DNA of 37,375 nucleotides from Betaproteobacteria bacterium RIFCSPLOWO2_12_FULL_68_20 (lineage in GTDB: Bacteria; Pseudomonadota; Gammaproteobacteria; Burkholderiales; SG8-39): positions 1 to 37,375 of the forward strand of contig MERQ01000070.1 in NCBI GenBank assembly GCA_001770655.1, written 5' to 3'. The number at the start of each line of letters is the position of its first letter. Position 1 is the first letter of the stretch. Shown here piece after piece: positions 24,272-33,195 of the stretch. A program made the position numbers and the translations under genes. Below the pieces are notes generated by a model. The model did no database searches. It saw only the letters and a list, made by a program, of their open reading frames with translations, and was not told where the DNA came from.

Positions 24272-24558
24272 AGCTCGCGTTCTCGCGTGAAGCGCGGGGC
24301 GACCTCATCCGGCTGCGGGCTTTCATCGCGGAGCACGCCCCGGCGGCTGCGGAACGTGCCGGACGCCGGCTCATCCAGGGAATCGAGCGCCTCCTTCGGC
24401 ATCCTCGGCTTGGCAGGCGCGTCAAAGTGGCGCCCGGCGAGACGGTGCCCGAGGAGATTCGCGACTGGCTGGTCGGGGACTACGTAGTCCGGTACCTCAT
24501 CGCCAACGACCGGGTCATCGTTTTGCGGGTCTGGCACGGCAAGGAGCAGCGGCCGTGA
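24268..24558 (+). CDS. RelE/ParE family toxin
   Basis: The protein has 96 residues. LAFSREARGDLIRLRAFI, IERLLRHPRLGRRV, IRDWLVGDYVVRYLI and VIVLRVWHGKEQRP give the family's helix pair and beta-sheet, ending in the usual basic, His-containing C-terminus. It is partnered with the RHH antitoxin. It ends 3 bases before the convergent stop of the nine-gene catabolic operon. Confidence 0.88.
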   Translation: MKLAFSREARGDLIRLRAFIAEHAPAAAERAGRRLIQGIERLLRHPRLGRRVKVAPGETVPEEIRDWLVGDYVVRYLIANDRVIVLRVWHGKEQRP

Positions 24559-24561
24559 CAG

Positions 24562-25383
24562 CTAGCAGAAGTGCGCGTGGCGCTCCTTGCAGGTCGTCAG
24601 CACTTCGTCCGGGTCGCGCTTCCACCAATCGCGCTCGGAGAAGATCTCGACCTCGTGGAAGCCCGCGTAGCCCTCGCGCTCGAGCCAGGAGCGGATTCGG
24701 GGCAGGTCGATCACGCCGTCGCCCATCATGCCGCGGTCGTTGAGGAGGTCCCGCGTCGGCACGAGCCAGTCGCAGATGTGGTAGGCGAGGATGCGCTCGG
24801 CGCCCGCGCGCCTGATCTGCGCCTCGAGCTTCGGGTCCCACCAGAGGTGGTACGCGTCCACCGCGACGCCGAGCGCCCCGGATTTGCGCTCGTCGAGCGC
24901 GTCGCACAGATCGAGCGCCTGCTCGAGCGTGTTCACGCAGGCGCGCTCGACCTGCATCGGGTGCAGCGGCTCGATCGCGAGCGGCACGCCCGCGGCACGA
25001 GCGTGCGGCAGGATCGACCCGATGCCGTCTCGCACCTGGCTTCTCGCCCCGGCGAGGTCCTTCGATCCCTGCGGCATGCCGCCTACGACGAGCACCAGGC
25101 AGCTCGCCCCGAGCTCGTGCGCCTCCTCGATCGCGCGCAGGTTGTCGTCGCGCCAATTCGGCGCCGAAAAGAATCCGCCGCGGCACAGGCCCGTGACGGT
25201 CAAGCCGGCCGCCCGGGTGGCTTCGACCGCCTTCGCGAGCCCCATCCCGGCCACCTGGTCGCGCCAGGGCGAGATGCCCCGGATGCCATGCCGCGCGCAG
25301 CCCTCGATCGCTTCGGCGAGCCCCCACTGCTTCCTGATCGTCGCCGTATTCAGCGACAGCCGCGCGGGATCAGGCGATGCCAT
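24562..25383 (-). CDS. sugar phosphate isomerase/epimerase-like TIM-barrel protein (second copy)
   Basis: The protein has 273 residues of the AP-endonuclease-2 (xylose-isomerase-like) TIM-barrel superfamily. The usual metal-binding quartet can be read at strand ends: E138 (AIEPLHP), D176 (AVDAYHLWWD), H202 (YHICDW) and E246 (EVEIFS). Members isomerise, epimerise or beta-eliminate sugars and keto-sugars. It is the last of nine genes and overlaps the DUF993 gene by 14 bases. It is clearly different in sequence from the other TIM-barrel gene of the operon, so the two probably catalyse separate steps. Confidence 0.88.
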   Translation of the reverse strand: MASPDPARLSLNTATIRKQWGLAEAIEGCARHGIRGISPWRDQVAGMGLAKAVEATRAAGLTVTGLCRGGFFSAPNWRDDNLRAIEEAHELGASCLVLVVGGMPQGSKDLAGARSQVRDGIGSILPHARAAGVPLAIEPLHPMQVERACVNTLEQALDLCDALDERKSGALGVAVDAYHLWWDPKLEAQIRRAGAERILAYHICDWLVPTRDLLNDRGMMGDGVIDLPRIRSWLEREGYAGFHEVEIFSERDWWKRDPDEVLTTCKERHAHFC

Positions 25384-26536
25384 GCATCGCCAGGAGCTGC
25401 TTCATGCGCGCGCAGGCGAGCGCCGGATCGGCGAGCAGCCCGGCCGCGTCGGCGAGCCGGAACAGCTCGGCGAGATGCAGGATATGCCGCGCCGATTGCT
25501 GTCCTCCCACCATCACGAAGTGCTGCTGGTGGCCGTTCAGCCACGCCATGAACACGACGCCGGTCTTGTAGAAGCGCGTCGGCGCGCAAAAGATGTGCCG
25601 CGACAGCGGCAGCGTGGGCGCGAGGATGTCGTGGTACGCGGACCCGTCGCCCGCGGCGAGCGCGCTCAGGGCAGCGGAGGCGGCCGGCGCGATCGCATCG
25701 AAGATCCCGAGCAGCGCGTCCGAGTGCCCCCCGGCGTCGCCCTCGATCAGCTCGGCGAAGTTGAAGTCGTCCCCGGTGTACATGCGCACGCCTTGCGGCA
25801 GCCGGCCGCGCATGGCGATCTCCTTTTCCTTGTCGAGGAGCGAGATCTTGATTCCATCCACTTTCGACGCATTGCGGGCAAGCACGTCGAGACAGACCTC
25901 CATCGCCTCGTGATGGGCCTTCTTCCCCCAGTAGCCCGCGAGCGCCGGGTCGAACATCTCGCCCAGCCAATGGATGATCACGGGCTCCTTCACCTGGGAA
26001 AGGACGCGGTCGTAGACGCGGCCGTAGTCGCCGGGGGATTTCGCGCAGGCGGCGAGCGCGCGGCTCGCCATCAGGACGATGCGCCCGCCGAGCTTCTCGA
26101 TTGCGCCGCACTGCGCTTCATACGCTGCGATCACTCCCGGTATATCGGCGGCTGCGACGTGATCCGTTCCCGCCCCGGAGGCGACCAAAGCGCCCGGCAC
26201 GTCCTTCGCCGCCTCGATCGTTCTGCGGATCAGCTCCAGGGAATTGGGCCAGTCGAGCCCCATGCCGCGCTGCGCCGTGTCCATCGCCTCGGCCACGCCG
26301 AGGCCCCACGACCAGAGGTGCCTGCGATAGGCGAGCGTCGCTTCCCAGTCGATCGCCGGCGCGAGCCAGGGTTCTGCCGCGGACCACGGATCGGCGACCA
26401 CGTGCGCCGCGGCGAGCGCGCGGCGCGTGAAGGGCTTCGCCGGCCTCTCGAACCGGCGCGGCTCGCGCACCGAGTAGTCCTCCAGCCGGCCGCCGGCGGC
26501 GGGCAACTTGATCGTCAGTATCGCGTCGCGCTTCAT
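25370..26536 (-). CDS. DUF993 family protein (DHDPS-like TIM barrel)
   Basis: The protein has 388 residues. It belongs to the uncharacterised DUF993 family, classed near the dihydrodipicolinate-synthase aldolases. K230 in [10 protein letters not shown] stands where those enzymes carry the Schiff-base lysine. [19 protein letters not shown] and MYTGDDFNF are strongly patterned segments typical of this family. It is coupled on both sides: ATGA with the oxidoreductase (26533-26536) and 14 bases with the second TIM-barrel gene. A retro-aldol or lyase step late in a sugar-like pathway is the natural guess. No activity is proven by sequence. Confidence 0.85.
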   Translation of the reverse strand: MKRDAILTIKLPAAGGRLEDYSVREPRRFERPAKPFTRRALAAAHVVADPWSAAEPWLAPAIDWEATLAYRRHLWSWGLGVAEAMDTAQRGMGLDWPNSLELIRRTIEAAKDVPGALVASGAGTDHVAAADIPGVIAAYEAQCGAIEKLGGRIVLMASRALAACAKSPGDYGRVYDRVLSQVKEPVIIHWLGEMFDPALAGYWGKKAHHEAMEVCLDVLARNASKVDGIKISLLDKEKEIAMRGRLPQGVRMYTGDDFNFAELIEGDAGGHSDALLGIFDAIAPAASAALSALAAGDGSAYHDILAPTLPLSRHIFCAPTRFYKTGVVFMAWLNGHQQHFVMVGGQQSARHILHLAELFRLADAAGLLADPALACARMKQLLAMHGIA

Positions 26537-27681
26537 GCCTTGATCCTCGGCACCTCCAGCCACCTCTTCTGCCGCCAGCTCTTCAATCCCAGCGCGGCGA
26601 GCTGCACGCCTTTCGCGCCTTCGAGCAGACCCCAGCGAAACGGCCCCTCGCCCGCAACGTGGCGCAGGAAAAGCTCCCACTGGACCTTGAAGGCGTTGTC
26701 GTAGCTCTCGTCCGGCAATTCCTTCCAGCCGGCGAAAAAGTCGATCGGCTGCGGGACGTCCGGGTTCCACACGGGCCGCGGCGTATCGGCATAGGACTGC
26801 ACGAGGCACCTGCGCAACCCGGCGACCGCGCTGCCTTCGGTGCCGTCGACCTGGAGCGTCAGCAGGTCGTCGCGCCGCACGCGCACGGTCCAGGAGGAAT
26901 TGAAATGCGCGATCACCCCTCCCGCGAGCCGGAAGCTCGCGTAGGCGGCGTCGTCCGCGGTGGCCTTGTACCTCTTCCCGTCCTCGTCCCAGCGCCAGGG
27001 GATGTGCGTCGCGCCCAGGCACGAGACGGCCTTCACCTCGCCGAACAGGTTGTCGAGCACGTAGCGCCAGTGGCACAGCATGTCGAGGATGATGCCCCCG
27101 CCGTCCTGCTTGCGGTAGTTCCAGGACGGGCGCTGCGCGCTCTGGCGGTCGCCCTCGAACACCCAGTAGCCGAACTCGCCGCGCACCGAGAGGATGCGCC
27201 CGAAGAAGCCTTCCTCGCGCAGCTTCCTCAGCTTCAGGAGCCCGGGCAGCCAGAGCTTGTCCTGCACCACGCCGTGCTTGACGCGCGCCTTCTTCGCCGC
27301 GCGGTACAGGCCGATCGCCTCGGCGAGCGTGGTCGCGACCGGCTTTTCGCAGTAGACGTGCTTTCCTGCCGCGATGGCGCGCTTGAGGATCGAGGGCCGC
27401 AACTGCGTCGAGGCGGCGTCGAAGAAGATCGCGTCGTCCTTCGATCGCAGCGCCTCGCCCAAGTCGGTGCTCCAGCGTTCCAGGCCGTGCTGCCTCGCCA
27501 GAGCCCGGAGCTTGTCCGCGTTGCGGCCGAGGAGCATCGGTTCGGGCACGAGGCGCGAGCCGTCGCGCAGCGCCACCCCGCCCTGTTTTCTGATCTCGAG
27601 AATCGAGCGCACGAGGTGCTGGTTCATGCCCATGCGGCCGGTCACCCCGTGCATGATGATGCCGATACGCCTCGTTTTCAT
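26533..27681 (-). CDS. Gfo/Idh/MocA family dehydrogenase
   Basis: The protein has 382 residues. The Rossmann motif is GVTGRMGMN at 12-20, EKPV lies at 112-115 ([13 protein letters not shown]), and [15 protein letters not shown] supplies the active-site His region. It is longer than the Gfo/Idh/MocA gene at 14595-15581 and only distantly similar. Members oxidise a ring hydroxyl, often at C3, of sugars, glycosides or inositols. It is coupled by ATGA to the enolase-superfamily gene upstream and to the DUF993 gene downstream. Confidence 0.9.
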   Translation of the reverse strand: MKTRRIGIIMHGVTGRMGMNQHLVRSILEIRKQGGVALRDGSRLVPEPMLLGRNADKLRALARQHGLERWSTDLGEALRSKDDAIFFDAASTQLRPSILKRAIAAGKHVYCEKPVATTLAEAIGLYRAAKKARVKHGVVQDKLWLPGLLKLRKLREEGFFGRILSVRGEFGYWVFEGDRQSAQRPSWNYRKQDGGGIILDMLCHWRYVLDNLFGEVKAVSCLGATHIPWRWDEDGKRYKATADDAAYASFRLAGGVIAHFNSSWTVRVRRDDLLTLQVDGTEGSAVAGLRRCLVQSYADTPRPVWNPDVPQPIDFFAGWKELPDESYDNAFKVQWELFLRHVAGEGPFRWGLLEGAKGVQLAALGLKSWRQKRWLEVPRIKA

Positions 27682-29096
27682 TCCGTCTTCATCTCCCTCA
27701 TGGCGCTCCAGTCGGGCGCGGCGCGGCTGGCGAACCCCGGGCAATCGAGCGAGCCGATCGCGAGCATCCCGCCCGCGATCCTGAGGCGCACCGCGCCGTC
27801 GCTGCGCTCGTACAGATCCGGGTGCGCGGCGAGAAACGCCTGCTGCTCCGCCTCGGCCAGCCCCGCCATGCCGTTCACGTAATGATGGCCGTTGCGCTCG
27901 ACGTGCGCGAGGCCGAGGAGCGAAGCGAGCGCGAGGTCCTGCTGCACCGCGAGTCCCGCCTGCGCGGTGAGGTCCTCCCCGGACATGAAATAGCGCTCGC
28001 CGCCCTCCTCGCGGTTCCACAGCACGCAGCGCGCGCGGTTGATCAAGGACTTGTACAGGCCCTTGCAGGCCTTCGACGACACGCCCGTGTACCCCATCCT
28101 GCGCGCCAGCGGGAACGCCTCGAGCGAGTCGTCCGATTCGTCGATGATCACCGGCTTCTCCTCGGCGAGCCGCGCGACGTGCTGCACCATCGTCGCCGAG
28201 CGCCGCACCGGCTGCTCGATGAAGGCGATGCTCGCCGCGAACCGCGCGAGTTTCTTCAGCGACGCCACGCGGCGCAGCAGCTCGATCACCCCCTCGACGT
28301 CTCCGTACTGCTCGTTGCCGTCGAGCGTGGTGTGATAGTCCCCGGCGACGCGCTCGAGCACGAGCGCGACGGCGGTGAGGCGCTCCATGTCGGCCGCCGG
28401 ATCGCCCGAGAGCTTCACCTTGTACCAGCGGTGCCCGTAGCGAGCCACCACCTCCTCGAGCGTCTGCGGCAGCCCGTCGTGCACCCGGTCCTTCAGGTCG
28501 CGCGCGCGCACGGCGTCCGCCAGCCCCACCGTGTGCCGCGCCGCGATCTCGGCCCCGGGCGCGAGCGAGGCGAGGAAGCCGCCCATGTCGAACTCGGCGA
28601 TGTCGGCCTGCCAGGAGGGCGCGGCGATGCCGGGGAGGTTTTTCCGGATCGCCTCGTAGAACGACACGCCGAGCGCGCGGCACAGCGCATCGAGCAGCGC
28701 GCGGTCGACGAGCGCCGGGCCGAAGCACGCGGTGAGGCTGTTCAGCCCGCGCACCGCGCCGAGCCCGATCTGCGCCCCGTAGCTGTCGATCCAGTGTCCG
28801 AACGCGGTGTTCTCCCCGCCGGCGAGGTAGGCATCCCGGGCCAGGGCGAGCGAGCTGCGCAGCTGATCGAGATTCTCCTCGTCCGAGAGCGCGGGGTTCT
28901 TGTCGAACCACTTCGGCACCAGCAGCTCGGCGGCGGCGCCCTCGGCCTCGCGCCCGTCCTCGAGCCGGATGCGCGCGCGCACGAACGCCTGCGGCGCGCG
29001 CGTGAGCGTCGCCGCGCCGAAGCGGAACGGCAGCCGCAACGCGACGTCGCGCTCGTAGAGCGCGATTTCCGGCACCGAGAGGCGCGGCGCGCTCAT
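27678..29096 (-). CDS. enolase-superfamily (mandelate racemase/muconate cycloisomerase-type) protein
   Basis: The protein has 472 residues, longer than the usual 360-400. The barrel carries the expected active-site series: K226-x-K228 (WYKVKLSGD), D259 and N261 (TLDGNEQY), E294 (FIEQP), D319-E320 (IIDESDDS) and K342 (VSSKACKG). The lysine pair plus a lysine at the sixth strand resembles the muconate-cycloisomerase arrangement more than the His-Asp dyad of mandelate racemase. It abstracts a proton alpha to a carboxylate, so dehydration, racemisation or cycloisomerisation of a sugar acid is likely. It is coupled by ATGA at both ends. Confidence 0.87.
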   Translation of the reverse strand: MSAPRLSVPEIALYERDVALRLPFRFGAATLTRAPQAFVRARIRLEDGREAEGAAAELLVPKWFDKNPALSDEENLDQLRSSLALARDAYLAGGENTAFGHWIDSYGAQIGLGAVRGLNSLTACFGPALVDRALLDALCRALGVSFYEAIRKNLPGIAAPSWQADIAEFDMGGFLASLAPGAEIAARHTVGLADAVRARDLKDRVHDGLPQTLEEVVARYGHRWYKVKLSGDPAADMERLTAVALVLERVAGDYHTTLDGNEQYGDVEGVIELLRRVASLKKLARFAASIAFIEQPVRRSATMVQHVARLAEEKPVIIDESDDSLEAFPLARRMGYTGVSSKACKGLYKSLINRARCVLWNREEGGERYFMSGEDLTAQAGLAVQQDLALASLLGLAHVERNGHHYVNGMAGLAEAEQQAFLAAHPDLYERSDGAVRLRIAGGMLAIGSLDCPGFASRAAPDWSAMREMKTE

Positions 29097-29929
29097 CCCG
29101 CTTCGAGTCCCTCCATGATGCCGCGAATGTATCCGATGGCGCGCGCAGCGGCACCGGGGCCGTCGGGCACGTAGTCGAACGGCTCCACCGCCAGGTCGCC
29201 CGCGTAGCGGTGCCGCTTGAGCGCCGCGAGCAGCGGCGCGAAACGCTGCTCGCCCTGCCCCGGTCCGCGCCGGTTGCGGTCGTTGAGCTGCACGTGCGCG
29301 ATCACCCCGCGCGGCAGCCAGCGCTCGGCGAGCGCGGCGAGCGGCTCGCGCTCGGCGCGGCCCGCGGCGCTGCAGTCGAGCATGCTGCGCACGGCCGGGC
29401 TGCCGATCGAGCCGACCATCGCCGCCGCTTCCTCGAGCGTGTTGATGAGCGGCGTAGCCTGCGGCGCGAGCGCCTCGATGCAATAGAGCACGCCGCGCTG
29501 CTCGGCCTGCTCCGCGATCGAGGCGAAGCAGTCGCGCGCGCGCGCCAGCGCCGCATCGCGGGTGTCGCCGGGATCGATGCGGCGCTGCTGCGGCGAGCCG
29601 TGCACCAGGTAGCGCCCGCCCAGCTCGGCGCAAAGATCGATGAGCGAACGCATGACCTCCACGGTGCGGCGGCGAACCGCCTCGTCGCGCGCGCTGATCG
29701 ACAGCCCGGGCGGTTTCACCAGAAGCCAGTGAAGGCCGGTGACGGCGATGCCCGCGTCGTCCGCGGCGCTGCGCAGCGCCGCGATCCTCGCCGCTCCCAT
29801 GCGGTGCGGCTCGTCCGACAGGGTGTAGGGCGCGAGCTCCAGGCCGTCGTAGCCGAGCTTCGCCGCGTAGTCGCACTGCGCCGGGAACGGCATCGGCGCG
29901 ATCACCTCGTTGCACAGCGCGATGCGCAT
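29093..29929 (-). CDS. sugar phosphate isomerase/epimerase-like TIM-barrel protein (first copy)
   Basis: The protein has 278 residues with the AP-endonuclease-2 fold. Metal ligands E152 (CIEALAPQ), D185 (SMLDCSA), H212 (AHVQLND) and E249 (AVEPFDY) are all present, so it should be an active metal-dependent isomerase, epimerase or eliminase. A TGLHWLL strand and the [11 protein letters not shown] segment are typical of the hydroxypyruvate-isomerase-like branch. It starts 4 bases after the TetR gene and overlaps the enolase-superfamily gene by ATGA. Confidence 0.88.
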   Translation of the reverse strand: MRIALCNEVIAPMPFPAQCDYAAKLGYDGLELAPYTLSDEPHRMGAARIAALRSAADDAGIAVTGLHWLLVKPPGLSISARDEAVRRRTVEVMRSLIDLCAELGGRYLVHGSPQQRRIDPGDTRDAALARARDCFASIAEQAEQRGVLYCIEALAPQATPLINTLEEAAAMVGSIGSPAVRSMLDCSAAGRAEREPLAALAERWLPRGVIAHVQLNDRNRRGPGQGEQRFAPLLAALKRHRYAGDLAVEPFDYVPDGPGAAARAIGYIRGIMEGLEAG

Positions 29930-29933
29930 GGCG

Positions 29934-30554
29934 CTATCGACGCAGCGCGTTCAGGACCATGGCAACGATGTGGCGGGCGCGCGCGCCGAGCGCGCGCCGC
30001 GCCACCAGGTCGCGACCGAAGATCCGCGACAGCGTATAGCGGTTGCTGAGATAGAAGTAGCCCTCGCCGGCGATCGAGATGTAGAGCTGCACCGGATCCA
30101 CCCCCTTGCGGAACAGTCCCTCGCGTTCGCCGCGGCGCAGGATGCCGCGCAGCGTCTGCACCAGGGGCGTGTGCAGCTCGCGCACGCGCCTGGAGCGCCG
30201 CACGTGCCGGCCCTCGTGCAAGTTCTCGCTGCCCAGCAGGGTCATGAACTCGGGATGCCCGAGGTAGTAGTCCCAGGTGAACTCCACCAGCCGCTTGATG
30301 GCCTCGCGCGGGTCGCGGTGCTCGAGATCGAGGGCGCGCTCGGCGTTGCGGATCTGCGCATAGCTCTCCTCGAGCGCCGCGAGAAACAGATCATCCTTGG
30401 AGCCGAAGTAGTAATAGAGCATGCGCTTGTTCGCGCCGGCCCGCGCGGCGATGCGATCGACGCGGGCGCCGCCGAGGCCGTGGCGCGCGAAGTCCTGCGT
30501 CGCCGCCGCGAGGATGCGCGAGCGCGTGCGGTCCGGGTCCCGGTTGTTCTTCAT
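29934..30554 (-). CDS. TetR-family transcriptional regulator
   Basis: The protein has 206 residues. The N-terminal helix-turn-helix reads TRSRILAAATQDFARHGL, then VDRIAARAGANKRMLYYYF, then GSKDDLFLAAL. The C-terminal ligand-binding domain carries a FMTLLGSENLHEGRHV segment common in RutR/YcdC-type members. It is embedded in the middle of the operon, overlapping the ATPase by ATGA and 4 bases before the first TIM-barrel gene. A likely target is the perfect palindrome in the operon promoter at 33141-33154, making this an autoregulated unit. Confidence 0.9.
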   Translation of the reverse strand: MKNNRDPDRTRSRILAAATQDFARHGLGGARVDRIAARAGANKRMLYYYFGSKDDLFLAALEESYAQIRNAERALDLEHRDPREAIKRLVEFTWDYYLGHPEFMTLLGSENLHEGRHVRRSRRVRELHTPLVQTLRGILRRGEREGLFRKGVDPVQLYISIAGEGYFYLSNRYTLSRIFGRDLVARRALGARARHIVAMVLNALRR

Positions 30555-31318
30555 TCCATCCCCAGCAGCCGGTAGATGCGCCGGCTGTACACGCCGAACT
30601 GCTCGTGCGTCTTCATGTCGAGCGTGCGCGGGCGCGGCAGCTCGATGACGAAGTTGTCCGCCATGCGCGCCGGCCCCGCCGTGAGCACCACCACGCGGGT
30701 GCCGAGAAACACCGCCTCCGAGATGCCGTGGGTGACGAAGACGATGGTCTTGCCCGCCTCCTTCCAGATGCGCAGCAGCTCCAGGTTCATCTTCTCTCGC
30801 GTCAGCGCATCGAGCGCGCCGAACGGCTCGTCCATCAGCACCAGCTTCGGATCGTGCACCAGGGCGCGCGCGATGGCGGCCCGCTGCTGCATCCCGCCCG
30901 AGAGCTCGTAGGGATACTTGTCCTCGTGGCCCGAGAGGCCGACCAGCGCGAGCAGCTCCCTCGCCCGCTCGCGCGCCGCCGCGAGCGGAAGGCCGAGGAT
31001 CTCGGCCGGCAGGAGCACGTTCTCGAGGACGCGCCGCCATTTGAGCAGCAGCGGCGCCTGGAACACCATGCCGACGTCGCGCGACGGGTCGAACGGATTG
31101 GCCGCCGAGCCGATGCGCAGATCGCCGCCGTCGTGCGGGTGCAGTCCGGCGAGGACCTTGAGCAGAGTCGATTTGCCGCACCCCGATGGTCCGACCAGCG
31201 AGACCAGCTCGCCCGGCATGACGTCGAAGGTCGCGTCCGAGATCGCGAGATGCTCCTCGCCGGCCGTGCGGTAGACCTTGCGCACGCCGCAAAGGCGGAT
31301 GAACGGCTCAGGCGACAC
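30551..31318 (-). CDS. ABC importer ATP-binding protein (nitrate/taurine type)
   Basis: The protein has 255 residues. Walker A is GPSGCGKST, the Q-loop is [17 protein letters not shown], the signature is [15 protein letters not shown] and Walker B is [13 protein letters not shown], followed by the H-loop [11 protein letters not shown]. This is the SsuB/TauB/NrtD class that serves periplasmic NMT1-like binding proteins. It overlaps the permease by 11 bases and the TetR gene by 4. Its binding protein is divergent at 33196-34176. Confidence 0.93.
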   Translation of the reverse strand: MSPEPFIRLCGVRKVYRTAGEEHLAISDATFDVMPGELVSLVGPSGCGKSTLLKVLAGLHPHDGGDLRIGSAANPFDPSRDVGMVFQAPLLLKWRRVLENVLLPAEILGLPLAAARERARELLALVGLSGHEDKYPYELSGGMQQRAAIARALVHDPKLVLMDEPFGALDALTREKMNLELLRIWKEAGKTIVFVTHGISEAVFLGTRVVVLTAGPARMADNFVIELPRPRTLDMKTHEQFGVYSRRIYRLLGME

Positions 31319-32081
31319 GGGCGTCCTTCGGCACCACCAGCCGCTCCAGGCCGAGCACCATGCCGTAGAGAGCCACGCCGAGCAGCGTGATGAGGATCAC
31401 CGCCATGAACATCGCCGGCGTGTCGAGGGTCACCTGCACCTGCAGCATGAGGTAGCCGAGGCCCTTGTCGGAGGCGAGGAACTCGCCGACGACGGCGCCG
31501 GCGACCGCCAGGATCGCCCCCACCTTCATGCCCGAGAAGATGTACGGCAGCGCGCCGGGAAGCTGGATCTTGGTGAACAGCTGCCAGCGCGAGCCCTTCA
31601 GCGAGCGCACCAGGTCGAGAAGCTCCGGCTCGATCTCGCTCAACCCGCGCGCGGTGGTGAGCAGGATCGGGAACACGGCGATCGAGAACGCCATCAGCGA
31701 GTTCGGCAACATGCCGTACTTGAACCAGACGATGATGAGCGGCCCGAGCGCCACCTTCGGGATCATGTTGAGCGACACGAGAAGCGGCATGAAGAACGCT
31801 TCCAGGATCTTCGACCAGGTGAAGAACAGCGCCAGCGCGACGCCGACGACCAGCGCGAGGAAGTAGCCGGCGAAAATTTCAGTCCCGGTCACCGCGATGC
31901 CGCTCCACCAGTCGTAGTTGGGCTCGAGCAGCGCCTCCAGCGTCGCACCGGGCGAGGGCATCACGTACTTCGGCACGTCGCCGAAGCGCACGAACAGGTA
32001 CCAGGCGAGGATCAGCGCGACGTGCGCGAGCGCGCCGAGCGTGTAGCGGGCGAGCATTTGCCGTGTCTCGGAACGTGTCAT
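31308..32081 (-). CDS. ABC importer permease (nitrate/taurine type)
   Basis: The protein has 257 residues and six transmembrane segments. The cytoplasmic EAA loop (LVRSLKGSRWQLFTKIQLPGA, split by the helix turn) couples to the ATPase. VPKYVMPSPGATLEAL near the start is typical of SsuC/TauC permeases. ATG 32081 forms an ATGA overlap with the upstream lyase gene, which supports it over the internal ATG at 32057. Confidence 0.92.
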   Translation of the reverse strand: MTRSETRQMLARYTLGALAHVALILAWYLFVRFGDVPKYVMPSPGATLEALLEPNYDWWSGIAVTGTEIFAGYFLALVVGVALALFFTWSKILEAFFMPLLVSLNMIPKVALGPLIIVWFKYGMLPNSLMAFSIAVFPILLTTARGLSEIEPELLDLVRSLKGSRWQLFTKIQLPGALPYIFSGMKVGAILAVAGAVVGEFLASDKGLGYLMLQVQVTLDTPAMFMAVILITLLGVALYGMVLGLERLVVPKDARVA

Positions 32082-33133
32082 GCGAGCCACCTCGACAGGT
32101 TCTCCCGCACGAAGGCGTCGTCGGCGAGATCGGCGTGGTCGCGGGCGACCCGGTCGATCTCCCGCGCCTGTCCCGGCGAGAGCGTTTCGTTTTGATCGAG
32201 ACACCAGATGCCCTCGAGCAGCCCCTGGCGCCTCAGCACTTCGTGGCAGCCGGCGATGCAGCCGGTGAAGCCGTTCGCGGCGTCGAAGAAGGCGCCGTTG
32301 CAGTCGGTGATGCGCGCGTCCAACGCGAGCAGGTCCTCGTCGATGCTGCCCCGCTCGACCGCGGCGCGGATGCGCTCGAGGAGCGCGACCGCGGTCTTCG
32401 TCCACACGCTCCAGTGCCCGAGCAGTCCGCCGCGGAAGCGCAGGCGCAGCTCCGCGCCGTCGCGCCTCACCGCGAAAGGCGCGACGAGGTCGAGCACGAT
32501 GTGATCGTCATTGCCCGTGTACAGGGTGACGCGGTCCTCGGCGCGTGCCGCCGCCACCCCTTTCACCACGTCCAGCGTGCGGTAACGGTCGAACGGCGCC
32601 GCCTTGATGGCGACAACGTTGTCGATCGCGGCGAAGCGGCGCCAGAACTCGGCGCCAAGCGGGATGCCGCCGACGGCAGTCTGCAGGTAGAAGCCCACCA
32701 GCGGGATTTCTCCGGCCACCGCGGCGCAGTGCTCGACCAGCTCGTCGACCGACGCACCCCCCATCGGCGCAAGCGACAGCATGCCGGCCGAATAGCCGAG
32801 CGCGCGCGCGATCGCGGCTTCGCGCCTTGCCTGCGCCGTCCCGCCGCACAGGCCGGCGACCAGCACGAGCGGGCGCTTCGCCCAGTCGCGTGCCTCCGCG
32901 GCGGCGATCCCGAGCACCGGCTCGTACAACCCCGCCTCGCGGATCGCGAACTGGGTGGCGTGCACGCCGACCGCGAGCCCGCCGCAGCCGGCGTCGATGT
33001 AGTAGCGGGCGAGCGCGCGCTGCCGGCGCTCGTCGAGCCGCCGCGCGGCATCGAGCGCGAGCGGATGCGCGGGAATCACCGTGCCGCGCCGCAGCAGGGC
33101 GAGCACGTCCGCGGGCAGGCGGGACCAGTGCAT
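32078..33133 (-). CDS. dihydrodipicolinate synthase/N-acetylneuraminate lyase family protein
   Basis: The protein has 351 residues, longer than the roughly 300 usual for DHDPS. The Schiff-base lysine is K177 (NVVAIKAAPFDR), and the partner tyrosine is Y149 (VGFYLQTAVGG). The family works by class I aldol chemistry on 2-keto acids, for example cleaving or dehydrating 2-keto-3-deoxy sugar acids. It is the first gene of the nine-gene operon. The TetR-type palindrome starts 8 bases upstream of its ATG, which has no clear ribosome site. The pathway context (dehydrogenase, dehydratase, isomerases) fits a sugar-acid lyase. Confidence 0.87.
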   Translation of the reverse strand: MHWSRLPADVLALLRRGTVIPAHPLALDAARRLDERRQRALARYYIDAGCGGLAVGVHATQFAIREAGLYEPVLGIAAAEARDWAKRPLVLVAGLCGGTAQARREAAIARALGYSAGMLSLAPMGGASVDELVEHCAAVAGEIPLVGFYLQTAVGGIPLGAEFWRRFAAIDNVVAIKAAPFDRYRTLDVVKGVAAARAEDRVTLYTGNDDHIVLDLVAPFAVRRDGAELRLRFRGGLLGHWSVWTKTAVALLERIRAAVERGSIDEDLLALDARITDCNGAFFDAANGFTGCIAGCHEVLRRQGLLEGIWCLDQNETLSPGQAREIDRVARDHADLADDAFVRENLSRWLA

Positions 33134-33140
33134 TGCTTGT

Positions 33141-33154
33141 TAACCGGACGGTTA
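33141..33154. promoter_or_regulatory. perfect palindrome, likely TetR operator between divergent promoters
   Basis: TAACCG-GA-CGGTTA is an exact inverted repeat with a 2-base centre, the size and shape of TetR-family operators. It lies 7 bases before the lyase ATG on the minus strand. On the plus strand it overlaps a weak -35 (TTAACC, 33140-33145) spaced 17 bases from TAGCAT (33163-33168), which would drive the binding-protein gene. One bound regulator could therefore shut both directions. Confidence 0.65.
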
Positions 33155-33195
33155 CTTCATGATAGCATCGGCCCGTTCACGACGAGGAGGACTCC

